Source: DATAAZ01 sp036259875
GTDB taxonomy: Bacteria > Actinomycetota > Thermoleophilia > Gaiellales > Gaiellaceae
DNA length: 37,569 bases
Direction of reading: 5' to 3'
Assembly (NCBI GenBank): GCA_036259875.1
Contig: DATAAZ010000055.1
Span: forward strand, 1 to 37,569
Position 1 is the first letter of the stretch, and each line of letters starts with the position of its first letter. The position numbers and the translations under genes were made by a program. A model generated the notes under the pieces. It was not told where the DNA came from. It was given only the letters and a program-made list of their open reading frames with translations, and did not search any database. Shown piece by piece: positions 25,568 through 32,658 of the stretch.

Positions 25568-26779
25568 ATGGACTTCGAGCTCACGCCGGAGCAGCGGGAG
25601 GTCCAGGCGACCGTCCGCCAGTTCGTCGAGGACCGCGTGCTCCCTAACGCGGTCGAGAACGACATCAACCACCACCTCGACATGTCCGTGATCGACGGCA
25701 TGGCCGAGCTCGGCCTGCTCGGGATCGTCGTCCCCGAGGAGTACGGCGGGGCCGAGATGGATTTCGTGTCGGAGGCCCTGGCATGCGAGGAAATCGAGCG
25801 CGGCGAAGCGGCCTTCCGCACGCTCATCTCGGTGCACGTCGGCCTGAACTCACTCGCGCTCCTCCGGTACGCCGACGAGGAGCAGAAGGAGCGTTACCTC
25901 GTCCCGCAGGCGCGCGGCCAGAAGCTCGCCTGCTTCGGCCTCACGGAGCCCGCGGCCGGCTCCGACGTCGCGAGCATGAAGACGACGGCGCGGCGCGACG
26001 GCGACGTGTACGTCCTGAACGGACAGAAGAACTGGATCTCGTACGCGACTGTCGCCGACCATGCGCTCGTCTTCGCGAAGACGGATCCGGAAGCGCGCCA
26101 CAGAGGCATCTCGGCGTTCGTCGTCGAGACCGACTGGCCCGGCGTCTCGGCGGCGGAGACGGAACACAAGCTCGGGGTCTGGGCCGGATCGACCGGCGAG
26201 CTCTTCTTCGAGAACGTGGAGGTGCCCGCGGCGAACCGCGTCGGCGACGAAGGCCGGGGATTCGAGATCGCCATGTACGGCCTCGACCAGGGCCGCTTCA
26301 CGGTCGCCGCCGGCGCCTGTGGCGTCATCCGCGCCTGCCTGGAGAAATCGGTCGCGTACGCGCGCGAGCGCCAGACCTTCGGCGAGCCGATCGGCCGGCA
26401 CCAGTTCGTCCAGGACATGATCGCCGAGATGGTCCTCGGGTACGAGACGTCGAAGCTGCTCGTCATGCAGGCGGCATGGCTAAAGGACAAGGGCATCCGC
26501 AACACGCGCGAGACGAGCCTCGCGAAGTGGCACGCGACCGAGTCGGCCTTCCGCGCCGCGCACCTCGCGATCCAGGTGCACGGGGCATACGGCTACGCCG
26601 CCGAGTACGGAATCGAGCGGTACTTCCGGAACGCCCGTGCCCCGATCATCTACGAGGGCACGACGCAGATTCACAAGATGATGCAGGCCGAGCACGCGCT
26701 CGGGTACCGCAACCTGAACGGCCGCGACGGCGACGTGTCGCCGCTCGCGGCATGGGCGCCTGGCCTGCTTGCGCGCTAG
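25568..26779 (+). CDS. Acyl-CoA dehydrogenase
   Basis: FAD-dependent alpha,beta-dehydrogenation of an acyl-CoA, passing electrons to ETF. Signatures are CFGLTEPAAGSDVASMKT (FAD and substrate binding, about residues 119-136), QTFGEPIGRHQFVQDMIA and IYEGTTQIHKMM near the C terminus, whose Glu is at the position of the catalytic base in short-chain and glutaryl-type enzymes. 403 residues is slightly longer than average. The ATG at 25568 was chosen over an upstream GTG because homology (MDFELTPEQREVQ) begins there and TAGACT (25552-25557) is 10 nt before it. No ETF or other beta-oxidation gene is adjacent. Chain-length preference cannot be told. Confidence 0.93.
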   Translation: MDFELTPEQREVQATVRQFVEDRVLPNAVENDINHHLDMSVIDGMAELGLLGIVVPEEYGGAEMDFVSEALACEEIERGEAAFRTLISVHVGLNSLALLRYADEEQKERYLVPQARGQKLACFGLTEPAAGSDVASMKTTARRDGDVYVLNGQKNWISYATVADHALVFAKTDPEARHRGISAFVVETDWPGVSAAETEHKLGVWAGSTGELFFENVEVPAANRVGDEGRGFEIAMYGLDQGRFTVAAGACGVIRACLEKSVAYARERQTFGEPIGRHQFVQDMIAEMVLGYETSKLLVMQAAWLKDKGIRNTRETSLAKWHATESAFRAAHLAIQVHGAYGYAAEYGIERYFRNARAPIIYEGTTQIHKMMQAEHALGYRNLNGRDGDVSPLAAWAPGLLAR

Positions 26780-26830
26780 GGCGGGTTACGGCCGCGGGGC
26801 CGGTCATGCCCGGCGCTGCACGTCTCGCCA

Positions 26831-27277
26831 CTAGCCGCGTTTCGCGGCGTCGGCCGGGAAGAACGCCTCGAACGGCGCATCCCGGCCGAGCGTCGGGACG
26901 TCGCCGGCGAAGACGCCGACAAGGCCCTCTTCCGGTCGCTCCGTGACGTCGGGCGCCACCTTCGACGAGAGGAGCAGGACGCGTGCCGGCTCGTCGGAAT
27001 GGTTCTCGAGCGCGTGAAGCCCCTCCCGGCCGCGCGGGAAGAACGCGAGGTCTCCGGGAGCGAGGCGCCGCTCGTCGCCGGCCGAGCGGACGGTCGGAGT
27101 CCCGGCGAGCACGACGGCAAGCTCCTCGTTTCCGTGGTGAAGATGGTACGGCCCTCGGTGCCCGGGCCGGAGCTCGAGCAGGATGCCGCCGACCAGCTTG
27201 CTGCCCAGCCGGTGGCCGATGTGGCGGATGCGGACGGACCGCCTCTCGACGTCCCAGTCGTCCGTATAGAGGTTCAC
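26831..27277 (-). CDS. Cupin domain protein
   Basis: Small single-domain cupin of 148 residues. The metal-binding motif 1 is GPYHLHHGNEELAVVLAGTP (about residues 40-59), with His, His and Glu ligands, and motif 2 lies around PGDLAFFPRGREGLHAL. Cupins of this type can be sugar-phosphate isomerases, dioxygenases or ligand-binding proteins; nothing here selects one. The GTG at 27275-27277 has AGGAGGG upstream, which decides the start over a longer frame antisense to the next gene. It converges on the acyl-CoA dehydrogenase gene across 51 nt that contain a short GCCGG/CCGGC hairpin. Confidence 0.85.
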   Translation of the reverse strand: MNLYTDDWDVERRSVRIRHIGHRLGSKLVGGILLELRPGHRGPYHLHHGNEELAVVLAGTPTVRSAGDERRLAPGDLAFFPRGREGLHALENHSDEPARVLLLSSKVAPDVTERPEEGLVGVFAGDVPTLGRDAPFEAFFPADAAKRG

Positions 27278-27317
27278 CGCTGCCCTCCTCTGCGTCGCTC
27301 GCCGTATCGTGCGCAAC

Positions 27318-27827
27318 GTGCGACTCCTTCCGGCGCTTCCCGCGCTCGCCGCCGCGCTCGTTCTCGCTCCGGCGGTAGCCACCCCCGCGGCGTCCGCCCC
27401 GCCCGAGCACGGCCTGTTCGTCCCGGGCGTCTCACTCGGGGGCGTCGAGCTCGGGATGACGAAGCGCGAGGTCCTGCGCGCCTGGGGGCCGCGGCACGGC
27501 GTCTGCCGAGGCTGCGCGCGCGAGACCTGGTACTTCAACTACCGCCGCTTCGAGCCGGAGGGCGCCGGGGTCGTCTTTCGGCGCCACCGGGTCGAACACC
27601 TCTTCACGCTCTGGCAGCCGGACGGCTGGCGAACGGTCGACGGGCTCGCGCTCGGCGCCGATGAAGACGAGGTCGGCGAGGGCCTCGTCGTCCTGGATGA
27701 GCGCGCCTGCCGGGGGTACACGGCCGTCCTCGCCTCCGGGCCTTCGGCGGTCAGCGCGTTCTACGTGTACCGCGGGCGCGTCTGGGGCTTCGGGCTCATC
27801 CCCCCCGGCCGGAACCCGTGTCTGTAG
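27318..27827 (+). CDS. Small secreted protein of unknown function
   Basis: A 169-residue exported protein. The signal peptide core (LPALAAALVLAPAVATPAAS) is followed by a mature part with GVSLGGVELGMTKREVLRAWG, a helix-turn pattern resembling the start of small SmpA/BamE-like or BLIP-like repeats in secreted proteins. Four cysteines (VCRGCA, ERACRGY and the C-terminal NPCL) could form disulfides. The GTG at 27318 was chosen over that at 27309 because TATCGT (27305-27310) sits 7 nt before it, matching the leaderless spacing used by neighbouring genes. The last 32 bases overlap the 3' end of the HAD gene on the other strand. Confidence 0.75.
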   Translation: MRLLPALPALAAALVLAPAVATPAASAPPEHGLFVPGVSLGGVELGMTKREVLRAWGPRHGVCRGCARETWYFNYRRFEPEGAGVVFRRHRVEHLFTLWQPDGWRTVDGLALGADEDEVGEGLVVLDERACRGYTAVLASGPSAVSAFYVYRGRVWGFGLIPPGRNPCL

Positions 27828-28539
27828 CGACGACGAGGCCGAGCGCGGCAGGAAGCGCGCGCAGATCCGGGAGCGCGTCCCCCCGACCCGGATAGCGGCG
27901 CTCTCGGTCGAGGAGGAAGGCGCGCATCCCGAGCGCGCGTGCGCCCGCGACGTCGTCGTCGGGCGAGTCGCCGACCATTGCCGCCTCCTCGGGCTCGGCC
28001 TCGAGGAGCTCGAGCACGGCGCGGAAGATCGACGGGCTCGGCTTCACCTTCCCGTGCCAGCCCGACGAGATCCACGCATCCACGTCGAGACGGAAGTGGC
28101 GGATGAAGGCCTCGAGGTCACGGCTCGTGTTCGAGACGAGCGCGAGCTTCAAGCCGTGGGCGCGTAGGGCGTCGAGGGCAGGCAGCACGTCCTCGTACAG
28201 CTCGAAGTTCTCCGACCGCTCCCAGCCGCGCGTGATCTCGAGAGCGATCTCGCGCACGTCGGGCCCGTCCGCGCCCATGCCGCGCAGGATGTCCTCGGTG
28301 AACCGGATCCAGATTTCCTCGTCGTGGTCGAGCTCGGGATGGCGCTGCAGGTCCTCGAGCGCGGCAACGCGCGCGTCCGGATAACGGTCGGGGTCGAGCG
28401 AGAGACCGAAGCGCGCGGCGGCGTCACGGTACCCGGGGCCGCCGAGGAGCGGGCCGGGCTTGGCAAGCGTGAAGTCGACGTCGAAGAGAACCGCGCGTAG
28501 GGGCCGCTCATGACCGCCCCGCGGCCCCGAAGCACTCAC
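27796..28539 (-). CDS. HAD-superfamily phosphatase
   Basis: Haloacid-dehalogenase-type hydrolase, most likely a small-molecule phosphatase. Motif I is VLFDVDFTLAKPG with nucleophile D20 and D22; motif II is ALVSNTS; motif III is the Lys in GKVKPSPSIF; motif IV is MVGDSPDDDVAGA. The helical cap inserted after motif I (about residues 32-110) marks the C1-cap group that includes phosphoglycolate phosphatase. The GTG start overlaps the stop of the nitrilase gene as GTGA (28536-28539), so the two are co-translated. A paired amidase and phosphatase suggests metabolite repair. 247 residues; substrate unknown. Confidence 0.88.
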   Translation of the reverse strand: MSASGPRGGHERPLRAVLFDVDFTLAKPGPLLGGPGYRDAAARFGLSLDPDRYPDARVAALEDLQRHPELDHDEEIWIRFTEDILRGMGADGPDVREIALEITRGWERSENFELYEDVLPALDALRAHGLKLALVSNTSRDLEAFIRHFRLDVDAWISSGWHGKVKPSPSIFRAVLELLEAEPEEAAMVGDSPDDDVAGARALGMRAFLLDRERRYPGRGDALPDLRALPAALGLVVATDTGSGRGG

Positions 28540-29372
28540 ACTCCCGCGGGCCAGCGATAGGCCGCCGGCTGGCGGTTCGCGAGCGAGGGAAGCGAGCGCC
28601 TGATTCGCTCGAGGTGCGAGCGATCGAGCTCCGCTGCGATCACCGTATCGTCGTCGGGCGCAAGCGCGAGGACGACCCCCCACGGGTCGACGATCAGCGA
28701 ACGCCCGTAACTCGCCTTGCCTCCCTCGTGCGTTCCCCAGGCGTTCGCCGCGGCCATGTAGCACTGGTTCTCGACCGCACGGGCACGAACGAGAAGCTCC
28801 CAGTGATCCTTCCCCGTATAGAGCGTGAACGCGGCGGGAAGCGCAAGGAGCTCGGCTCCCTCGAGCGCGAGGATGCGGAAGAGCTCGGGGAAGCGAAGGT
28901 CGTAGCAGACGCTCAATCCGAGCCGCCACCCTTCCGCCTCGCAGACGAGCGTCTCCTCGCCCGGCTCCTCCGCCTCCGACTCCCGGTAGACGTGACCGCC
29001 GACCTCGACATCGAACATGTGGATCTTCCGGTAGACGGCGACGAGCTCGCCGGAGGGTTCGAAGAGCGGGCAGGTGTTGGAGAGCTTCTCGCGCCCCTCG
29101 CGGATCTCGGTGATCGACCCGCCGACGAGCGTGACGCCGTGCTGTCTCGCCCAGCCGGCCATCGCCTCGACGGACTCGCCGCCCTCGAGCGGCTCCGCGT
29201 TCGCGCGTAGGGTCTCCGCCGACCCGATCGCGTTCCACTTCTCGGGCAGGACGACGATGTCCGCGCCGGTCGCCGCAGCCCGCGCGACGAGGCGCTCTGC
29301 CTTCTCGAGGTTGTCCGCCTTCACCGTGCCTGAGTTCAGCTGCACGCAGGCGACGCGAATCCGGTCGGCCAT
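28536..29372 (-). CDS. Carbon-nitrogen hydrolase (nitrilase superfamily)
   Basis: Cys-dependent amidase of the nitrilase fold with an intact catalytic triad: E44 (VVLPEKWN), K116 (YRKIHMFD) and C156 (LSVCYDLRFPE). The sequence around these sites is of the Nit1/Nit2 type, whose characterised members are omega-amidases or deaminated-glutathione amidases, that is, metabolite-repair enzymes. The 278-residue length fits a single-domain enzyme. The ATG at 29370-29372 is set by TATCCT (forward AGGATA) 6 nt upstream; the longer frame overlaps tag and is rejected. The gene is followed by and coupled to a HAD phosphatase. Exact substrate not determined. Confidence 0.92.
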   Translation of the reverse strand: MADRIRVACVQLNSGTVKADNLEKAERLVARAAATGADIVVLPEKWNAIGSAETLRANAEPLEGGESVEAMAGWARQHGVTLVGGSITEIREGREKLSNTCPLFEPSGELVAVYRKIHMFDVEVGGHVYRESEAEEPGEETLVCEAEGWRLGLSVCYDLRFPELFRILALEGAELLALPAAFTLYTGKDHWELLVRARAVENQCYMAAANAWGTHEGGKASYGRSLIVDPWGVVLALAPDDDTVIAAELDRSHLERIRRSLPSLANRQPAAYRWPAGV

Positions 29373-29378
29373 ACTCGG

Positions 29379-29388
29379 AGGATAGCCT
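29379..29388. promoter_or_regulatory. Overlapping divergent -10 boxes between the nitrilase gene and tag
   Basis: In a 22-bp gap, minus-strand TATCCT (29379-29384) and plus-strand TAGCCT (29383-29388) share two bases. Each is 6 nt from its ATG. Transcription in one direction should exclude the other. Confidence 0.55.
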
Positions 29389-29394
29389 TCGGGA

Positions 29395-30024
29395 ATGGAG
29401 GGACTCACCCGGGGCGAGGACGGCGTCGTCCGCTGCTGGTGGGGTGACTCGGCGCCCGAGTACCGGGCGTACCACGACGCCGAGTGGGGCTTCCCGGTCG
29501 CCGACGACCGGCGCCTCTTCGAGAAGCTCTGCCTCGAAGGGTTCCAATCGGGACTCTCCTGGCTGACCATCCTTCGCAAGCGCGACGGGTTCAGACGCGC
29601 GTTCGCGGATTTCGACTTCCGCCGGATCGCGCGGTTCCAGCCGCGGGACGTCGAGCGGCTCCTCGCCGATCCGGGAATCGTCCGCCACCGCGGCAAGATC
29701 GAGGCGACGCTCAACAACGCACGGCGTGCCGTCGAGCTCGTCGACGGGGAGGGATCGCTCGCCGCGTACGTGTGGCAATTCGAGCCCGATCCGGCAACCC
29801 GCCCGAAGCGGCTCACGCGCGAGACGCTCTTCGAGCTCGGCGAGACGACGGAGTCACGGGCGCTCGCGAAGGACCTGAAGCGCCGGGGCTGGCGCTTCGT
29901 CGGCCCGACGACTGCCTACGCGTTCATGCAGGCGATGGGCCTCGTCAACGATCACCTACACGGCTGCGACGCCCGTGCACCTGCGGAGCAAGCCCGCGCC
30001 GCGTTCTCGGCACCGACGTCGTGA
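29395..30024 (+). CDS. tag: DNA-3-methyladenine glycosylase I
   Basis: Constitutive repair glycosylase that excises 3-methyladenine. The Tag zinc site is complete: C14 (VVRCWW), H27 (YHDAEWG) and H187 and C191 (GLVNDHLHGC). The YHDAEWGFPVADDR stretch with the conserved Glu, LFEKLCLEGFQSGLSW and VGPTTAYAFMQAMG are characteristic. 209 residues. The ATG is 6 nt behind TAGCCT in a 22-bp divergent gap. The stop overlaps the next gene's GTG as GTGA. Confidence 0.96.
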   Translation: MEGLTRGEDGVVRCWWGDSAPEYRAYHDAEWGFPVADDRRLFEKLCLEGFQSGLSWLTILRKRDGFRRAFADFDFRRIARFQPRDVERLLADPGIVRHRGKIEATLNNARRAVELVDGEGSLAAYVWQFEPDPATRPKRLTRETLFELGETTESRALAKDLKRRGWRFVGPTTAYAFMQAMGLVNDHLHGCDARAPAEQARAAFSAPTS

Positions 30025-30440
30025 GCGCGCCGCGGACGCCGGCTGGGATCCTCGCCGAGGCCCGGACGATCGCGCTCGTCGGCGCGTCGCCACGGCCGAC
30101 GCGCCCGAGCAACTCCGTCATGCGCTACCTCCTCGAAGCTGGCTACCGCGTCATGCCGGTTCGGCCGCTCGTGCGCGAGGTCTTGGGCGTCCCGTGCGTC
30201 CCGTCGCTCGCCGACATCGAGGAGCCGATCGACCTGGTCGACGTGTTCCGCCGCGCCGAGTTCTGCCCCGACGTCACCCGCCAAGCGGTCGCGGTCGGTG
30301 CGAAGGCGGTCTGGCTGCAGCTCGGAATCGTGTCCCCGGAATCGCGCCGGATCGCCGAGCAGGCAGGCGTCGACTACGTCGAGGACGAGTGCACGGCGAT
30401 CGTCCATCGCACGTTTGCCGCCGGGCACCGCCGGCGGTAA
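30021..30440 (+). CDS. CoA-binding domain protein (CoA_binding_2, YccU-like)
   Basis: A 139-residue Rossmann-fold protein. IALVGASPRPTRPSNSVMRY at the N terminus is the nucleotide/CoA-binding loop, followed by GYRVMPVRP, EPIDLVDVFRRAEFCPDV and the C-terminal AKAVWLQLGIVSPESRRIA and DECTAIVHR. The family resembles the CoA-binding half of succinyl-CoA synthetase alpha and usually stands alone; its biochemical role is not established. Starts at GTG 30021 overlapping the tag stop (GTGA), so the two are translationally coupled. A hairpin 24 nt after the stop probably ends the unit. Confidence 0.88.
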   Translation: MSAPRTPAGILAEARTIALVGASPRPTRPSNSVMRYLLEAGYRVMPVRPLVREVLGVPCVPSLADIEEPIDLVDVFRRAEFCPDVTRQAVAVGAKAVWLQLGIVSPESRRIAEQAGVDYVEDECTAIVHRTFAAGHRRR

Positions 30441-30463
30441 GCGTCGTGAACGAGGGGGCCAAC

Positions 30464-30485
30464 GGGGGAACGCTGAGGTTCCCCC
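30464..30485. terminator. Terminator-like hairpin between the CoA-binding gene and tRNA-Pro
   Basis: GGGGGAAC-GCTGAG-GTTCCCCC forms a perfect 8-bp stem with a 6-nt loop. It lies behind the plus-strand gene and also just beyond the 3' end of the minus-strand tRNA, so it may serve both. No T tract follows on either strand. Confidence 0.55.
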
Positions 30486-30492
30486 GCTCCCA

Positions 30493-30566
30493 TCGGGGTG
30501 CCCGGATTTGAACCGGGGACCTCGCCGACCCGAACGGCGCGCGCTACCAGACTGCGCCACACCCCG
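30493..30566 (-). tRNA. tRNA-Pro (CGG anticodon)
   Basis: A complete cloverleaf can be drawn on the minus strand. The acceptor CGGGGTG pairs with CACCCCG, discriminator A is at 30493, the D stem is GCGC/GCGC, and the anticodon stem CGCCG/CGGCG encloses loop TTCGGGT. The T stem CCCGG/CCGGG encloses TTCAAAT. The anticodon CGG reads proline codon CCG, and G37 next to it is the usual m1G site. The 3' CCA is not encoded. It is 74 nt long. Confidence 0.97.
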
Positions 30567-30586
30567 AGGCGAATAGGGTAGCCGGA

Positions 30587-31330
30587 ATGGCGACCCGCGA
30601 CGAGATCGTCGCGTTCGCGGACGAGCTCCTGGAGGTCTCGTCGTACCCCGACTACGGCCCGATCGGCCTGCAGGTCGCGGGCACCGCCGAGGTCACGAGG
30701 ATCGTCTGCGGCGTGTCGGCATCTCGCGAGCTCTTCGAGCGCGCCACGGCGGCCGGCGCCCAGATGGTGCTCGTCCATCACGGGCTCTTCTGGGAGAAGG
30801 ATCCGCGCGAGATCGGCCCCGTGATGCGCGAGCGGCTGCGCGCGCTCTTCGAGGGCGATCTCAGCCTCGTCGCGTACCACCTGGCGCTCGATGCGCACGT
30901 CGAGATCGGGAACAACGCGTACCTCGCCCGCGAGCTCGGCGTCCCGCAGGAGCGGCGCTTCGCGGACGTCGGGTGGGGCGGTGACCTCGCCGACTCCGTC
31001 GCGATCACCGATTTCACGAACCGGGTCCACGCGCTCGTCGGCCGGCTGCCGCTCGTCTTCCCCTACGGCCCCGAGGAGATGAGTCGCGTGGCGATCTGCT
31101 CGGGCGGCGCCGCGCGGCAGCTCGCGCAGGCGATCGACGAAGGGTACGACTGCTTCGTCACCGGCGAAGCCGCCGAGCCGACGAAGCACCTCGCGAAGGA
31201 GGCCGGGATCCATTTCGTCGCCGCCGGGCATTACGCCACCGAGACGTCGGGCGTGCAGGCGCTCGCGAAGCGGATCGGCGAGCGATTCGGCGTCGAGTGG
31301 GGGTTCATCGACCTCCCGAACCCCGTGTGA
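30587..31330 (+). CDS. NIF3-like dinuclear metal center protein
   Basis: Member of the Nif3/YbgI (DUF34) family, with a dinuclear metal site and no settled function. Metal ligands are visible in MVLVHHGLFW (His pair, about residues 63-72), the AYHLALDAH segment and the C-terminal AAGHYATETSG. The 247-residue length is that of the short form without the inserted PII-like domain. The ATG is 7 nt behind TAGGGT (30574-30579), located just upstream of the 5' end of the divergent tRNA-Pro. In some bacteria the gene is called a type 2 GTP cyclohydrolase I homologue, but that activity is doubtful. Confidence 0.93.
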   Translation: MATRDEIVAFADELLEVSSYPDYGPIGLQVAGTAEVTRIVCGVSASRELFERATAAGAQMVLVHHGLFWEKDPREIGPVMRERLRALFEGDLSLVAYHLALDAHVEIGNNAYLARELGVPQERRFADVGWGGDLADSVAITDFTNRVHALVGRLPLVFPYGPEEMSRVAICSGGAARQLAQAIDEGYDCFVTGEAAEPTKHLAKEAGIHFVAAGHYATETSGVQALAKRIGERFGVEWGFIDLPNPV

Positions 31331-31350
31331 GCACGACGTCCGAGGCGTCG

Positions 31351-31379
31351 TTGCCGCGCGCACGGCGCGCGACTATCCT
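31351..31379 (+). promoter_or_regulatory. Promoter of the leader peptide / small HTH gene
   Basis: TTGCCG (31351-31356) and TATCCT (31374-31379) are separated by 17 nt, the optimal sigma-70 spacing. The box ends 7 nt before the ATG at 31387. This is the best two-part promoter I found in the window. Confidence 0.6.
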
Positions 31380-31386
31380 GTGGTCG

Positions 31387-31413
31387 ATGGATTCGAAGGC
31401 GGCCCGCCTTTGA
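31387..31413 (+). CDS. Putative leaderless 8-residue leader peptide
   Basis: ATG to TGA encodes MDSKAARL. The ATG is at the leaderless distance from TATCCT. Its codons contain GGCGGCCCGCC (31398-31408). Within this, GCCCGCC (31402-31408) is identical to the left arm of the downstream terminator, and GGCGG can pair with that left arm. A ribosome on this ORF would therefore influence terminator folding. No homologue can be recognised at this length; the case rests on spacing and the terminator relationship. Confidence 0.4.
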   Translation: MDSKAARL

Positions 31414-31442
31414 GCCGGCACCTCACATTCGAAGCCCGACAT

Positions 31443-31472
31443 GCCCGCCTGCGCGACCGCGGCGGGCTTTTT
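31443..31472 (+). terminator. Intrinsic terminator in the leader of the small HTH gene
   Basis: GCCCGCC (31443-31449) pairs with GGCGGGC (31461-31467) across an 11-nt loop, followed by five T. It lies between promoter and coding region, 25 nt before the GTG start, so it would terminate most transcripts at about 85 nt unless prevented. An attenuator is the likely role; it could also simply end a small RNA. Confidence 0.65.
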
Positions 31473-31496
31473 CGTCGTCGACCGAAAGGAGCGTTC

Positions 31497-31673
31497 GTGC
31501 CGAACCACCTGACGCCCGAGGAGCTGTCGAAGGAGCTCGGGATCGACCGGCAGGAGGTCATCCGGCTCTGCGTCGAGGAGTCGATCCCCATCTACCAGGG
31601 GAAGATCGACCGGAGCCTCTTCGAGGCGCACCTTCAGGCGTCGGGCAGCGGCAGCCGGACGCAGGCGAGCTGA
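31497..31673 (+). CDS. Small helix-turn-helix protein (excisionase/MerR-like)
   Basis: A 58-residue protein whose LTPEELSKELGIDRQEVIRL (about residues 5-24) reads as a helix-turn-helix, followed by CVEESIPIYQGKID, resembling the wing of excisionase-family or MerR-type DNA-binding domains. It is therefore probably a small DNA-binding regulator. The GTG at 31497 has AAAGGAG 6 nt upstream, a strong site; a longer in-frame ATG reading passes through the terminator and is not credible. No integrase or phage gene is nearby, so an excisionase role is unlikely. Expression appears controlled by the leader peptide and terminator in front of it. Confidence 0.7.
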   Translation: MPNHLTPEELSKELGIDRQEVIRLCVEESIPIYQGKIDRSLFEAHLQASGSGSRTQAS

Positions 31674-31721
31674 GCCCGCAGGATCGGGCGACGGCCGGCC
31701 TCGGCCACCGGCCCAGCAGCC

Positions 31722-32570
31722 CTATGACCGGGCCGCGGCGCGCTTCCGGCCGCTCGACGCGCCTTTCGCGCGGCTCGGCTTGCCGGGCTCGCGCTGCGCC
31801 TTCGCCTGCGCGACGCTCTTCTTGAGCGCCTCCATGAGGTCGACCACGGGCGCCGGAGCGACGGGCTCCGGACGCGTGATCTCCTCGCCCGCGAGCTTCG
31901 CCTCGAGCATGACGCGGAGCTCGCCGCGATACTCGTTTCGGTAGTCGCCCGGGTCGTACTCGCCCGCCAAGCTCTCGACGAGCTGGACGGCCATCGCGAG
32001 CTCCGCGTCCGCGAGCTCTGTCTCCCCGACCGCCTCGTCGATTTCGGCGCGCGAGCGGATGTCCTCGGCGAAGAAGAGGGTCTCGAGCGCGAGCGAGTCG
32101 CCGAGCGGCCGGATCAGGCAGAGGTTCTCCTTGCCCCAGAGCACGAACTTGCCGATTCCTCCAAGCCCGGTTTGCTTCATCGCCTCCAGGAGCAGCACGT
32201 ACGGCCGCCGCTGCGCGATCGCGCTCGCCGGCGCAAGGTAATACGTGCGGTCGAAGTAAATCGGGTCAACCTCGGCGGCCGGGACGAAGCGGACGATGTC
32301 GATCGACTGCGAGCGCTCGGGCGCGACGGCATCGAGGTCCTCCTCCTCCACCATGACGAACTGCCCCTTCGAGAACTCCCAGCCCTTAACGAGCTCGTCC
32401 GCCTCGACGTCGCGCTCGTGTTTGGGGCAGTAGCGCTTCTGCTTGATCGGCGTGCCGCACTCGCGGTGCAGCGTCCGAAACGCGATGTCCTGGCGCTGCT
32501 GGGCGACCGAGAGCCCGATCGGGATGTTGACCAGGCCGAAGTTGATCGATCCGTTCCAAATCGTCCGCAT
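31722..32570 (-). CDS. ku: Non-homologous end-joining protein Ku
   Basis: Bacterial Ku homodimer subunit that encircles DNA ends and recruits LigD. The 282-residue protein has the family start RTIWNGSINFGLVNIPIGL, the KRYCPKHERDVEADELVKGW segment, YYLAPASAIAQRRPYVLLLEAM and a Lys/Arg/Ala-rich C-terminal tail (from about residue 250), which in other Ku proteins contacts DNA and ligase. Start ATG at 32568-32570, with TAGGCT (forward AGCCTA, 32577-32582) 6 nt upstream. No ligD lies in this window, so the partner must be elsewhere. Confidence 0.97.
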   Translation of the reverse strand: MRTIWNGSINFGLVNIPIGLSVAQQRQDIAFRTLHRECGTPIKQKRYCPKHERDVEADELVKGWEFSKGQFVMVEEEDLDAVAPERSQSIDIVRFVPAAEVDPIYFDRTYYLAPASAIAQRRPYVLLLEAMKQTGLGGIGKFVLWGKENLCLIRPLGDSLALETLFFAEDIRSRAEIDEAVGETELADAELAMAVQLVESLAGEYDPGDYRNEYRGELRVMLEAKLAGEEITRPEPVAPAPVVDLMEALKKSVAQAKAQREPGKPSRAKGASSGRKRAAARS

Positions 32571-32658
32571 AAGCTGAGCCTAACGAAAGCCCGCATCTGT
32601 TCTGCGTGGCACGGCGCTTCCCTCTACCGGCCCGCCCGATAACGCGTACGTTGGGCTC

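Noticed and set aside
29484..30020. N-terminal extension of the CoA-binding protein within tag
   Set aside because: It is an out-of-frame reading of tag; the GTGA overlap at 30021 gives a start matching the family's N terminus.
30493..31673. Integrated element at tRNA-Pro with the small HTH protein as excisionase
   Set aside because: No integrase, no phage gene and no direct repeat of the tRNA 3' end were found; NIF3 lies between them.
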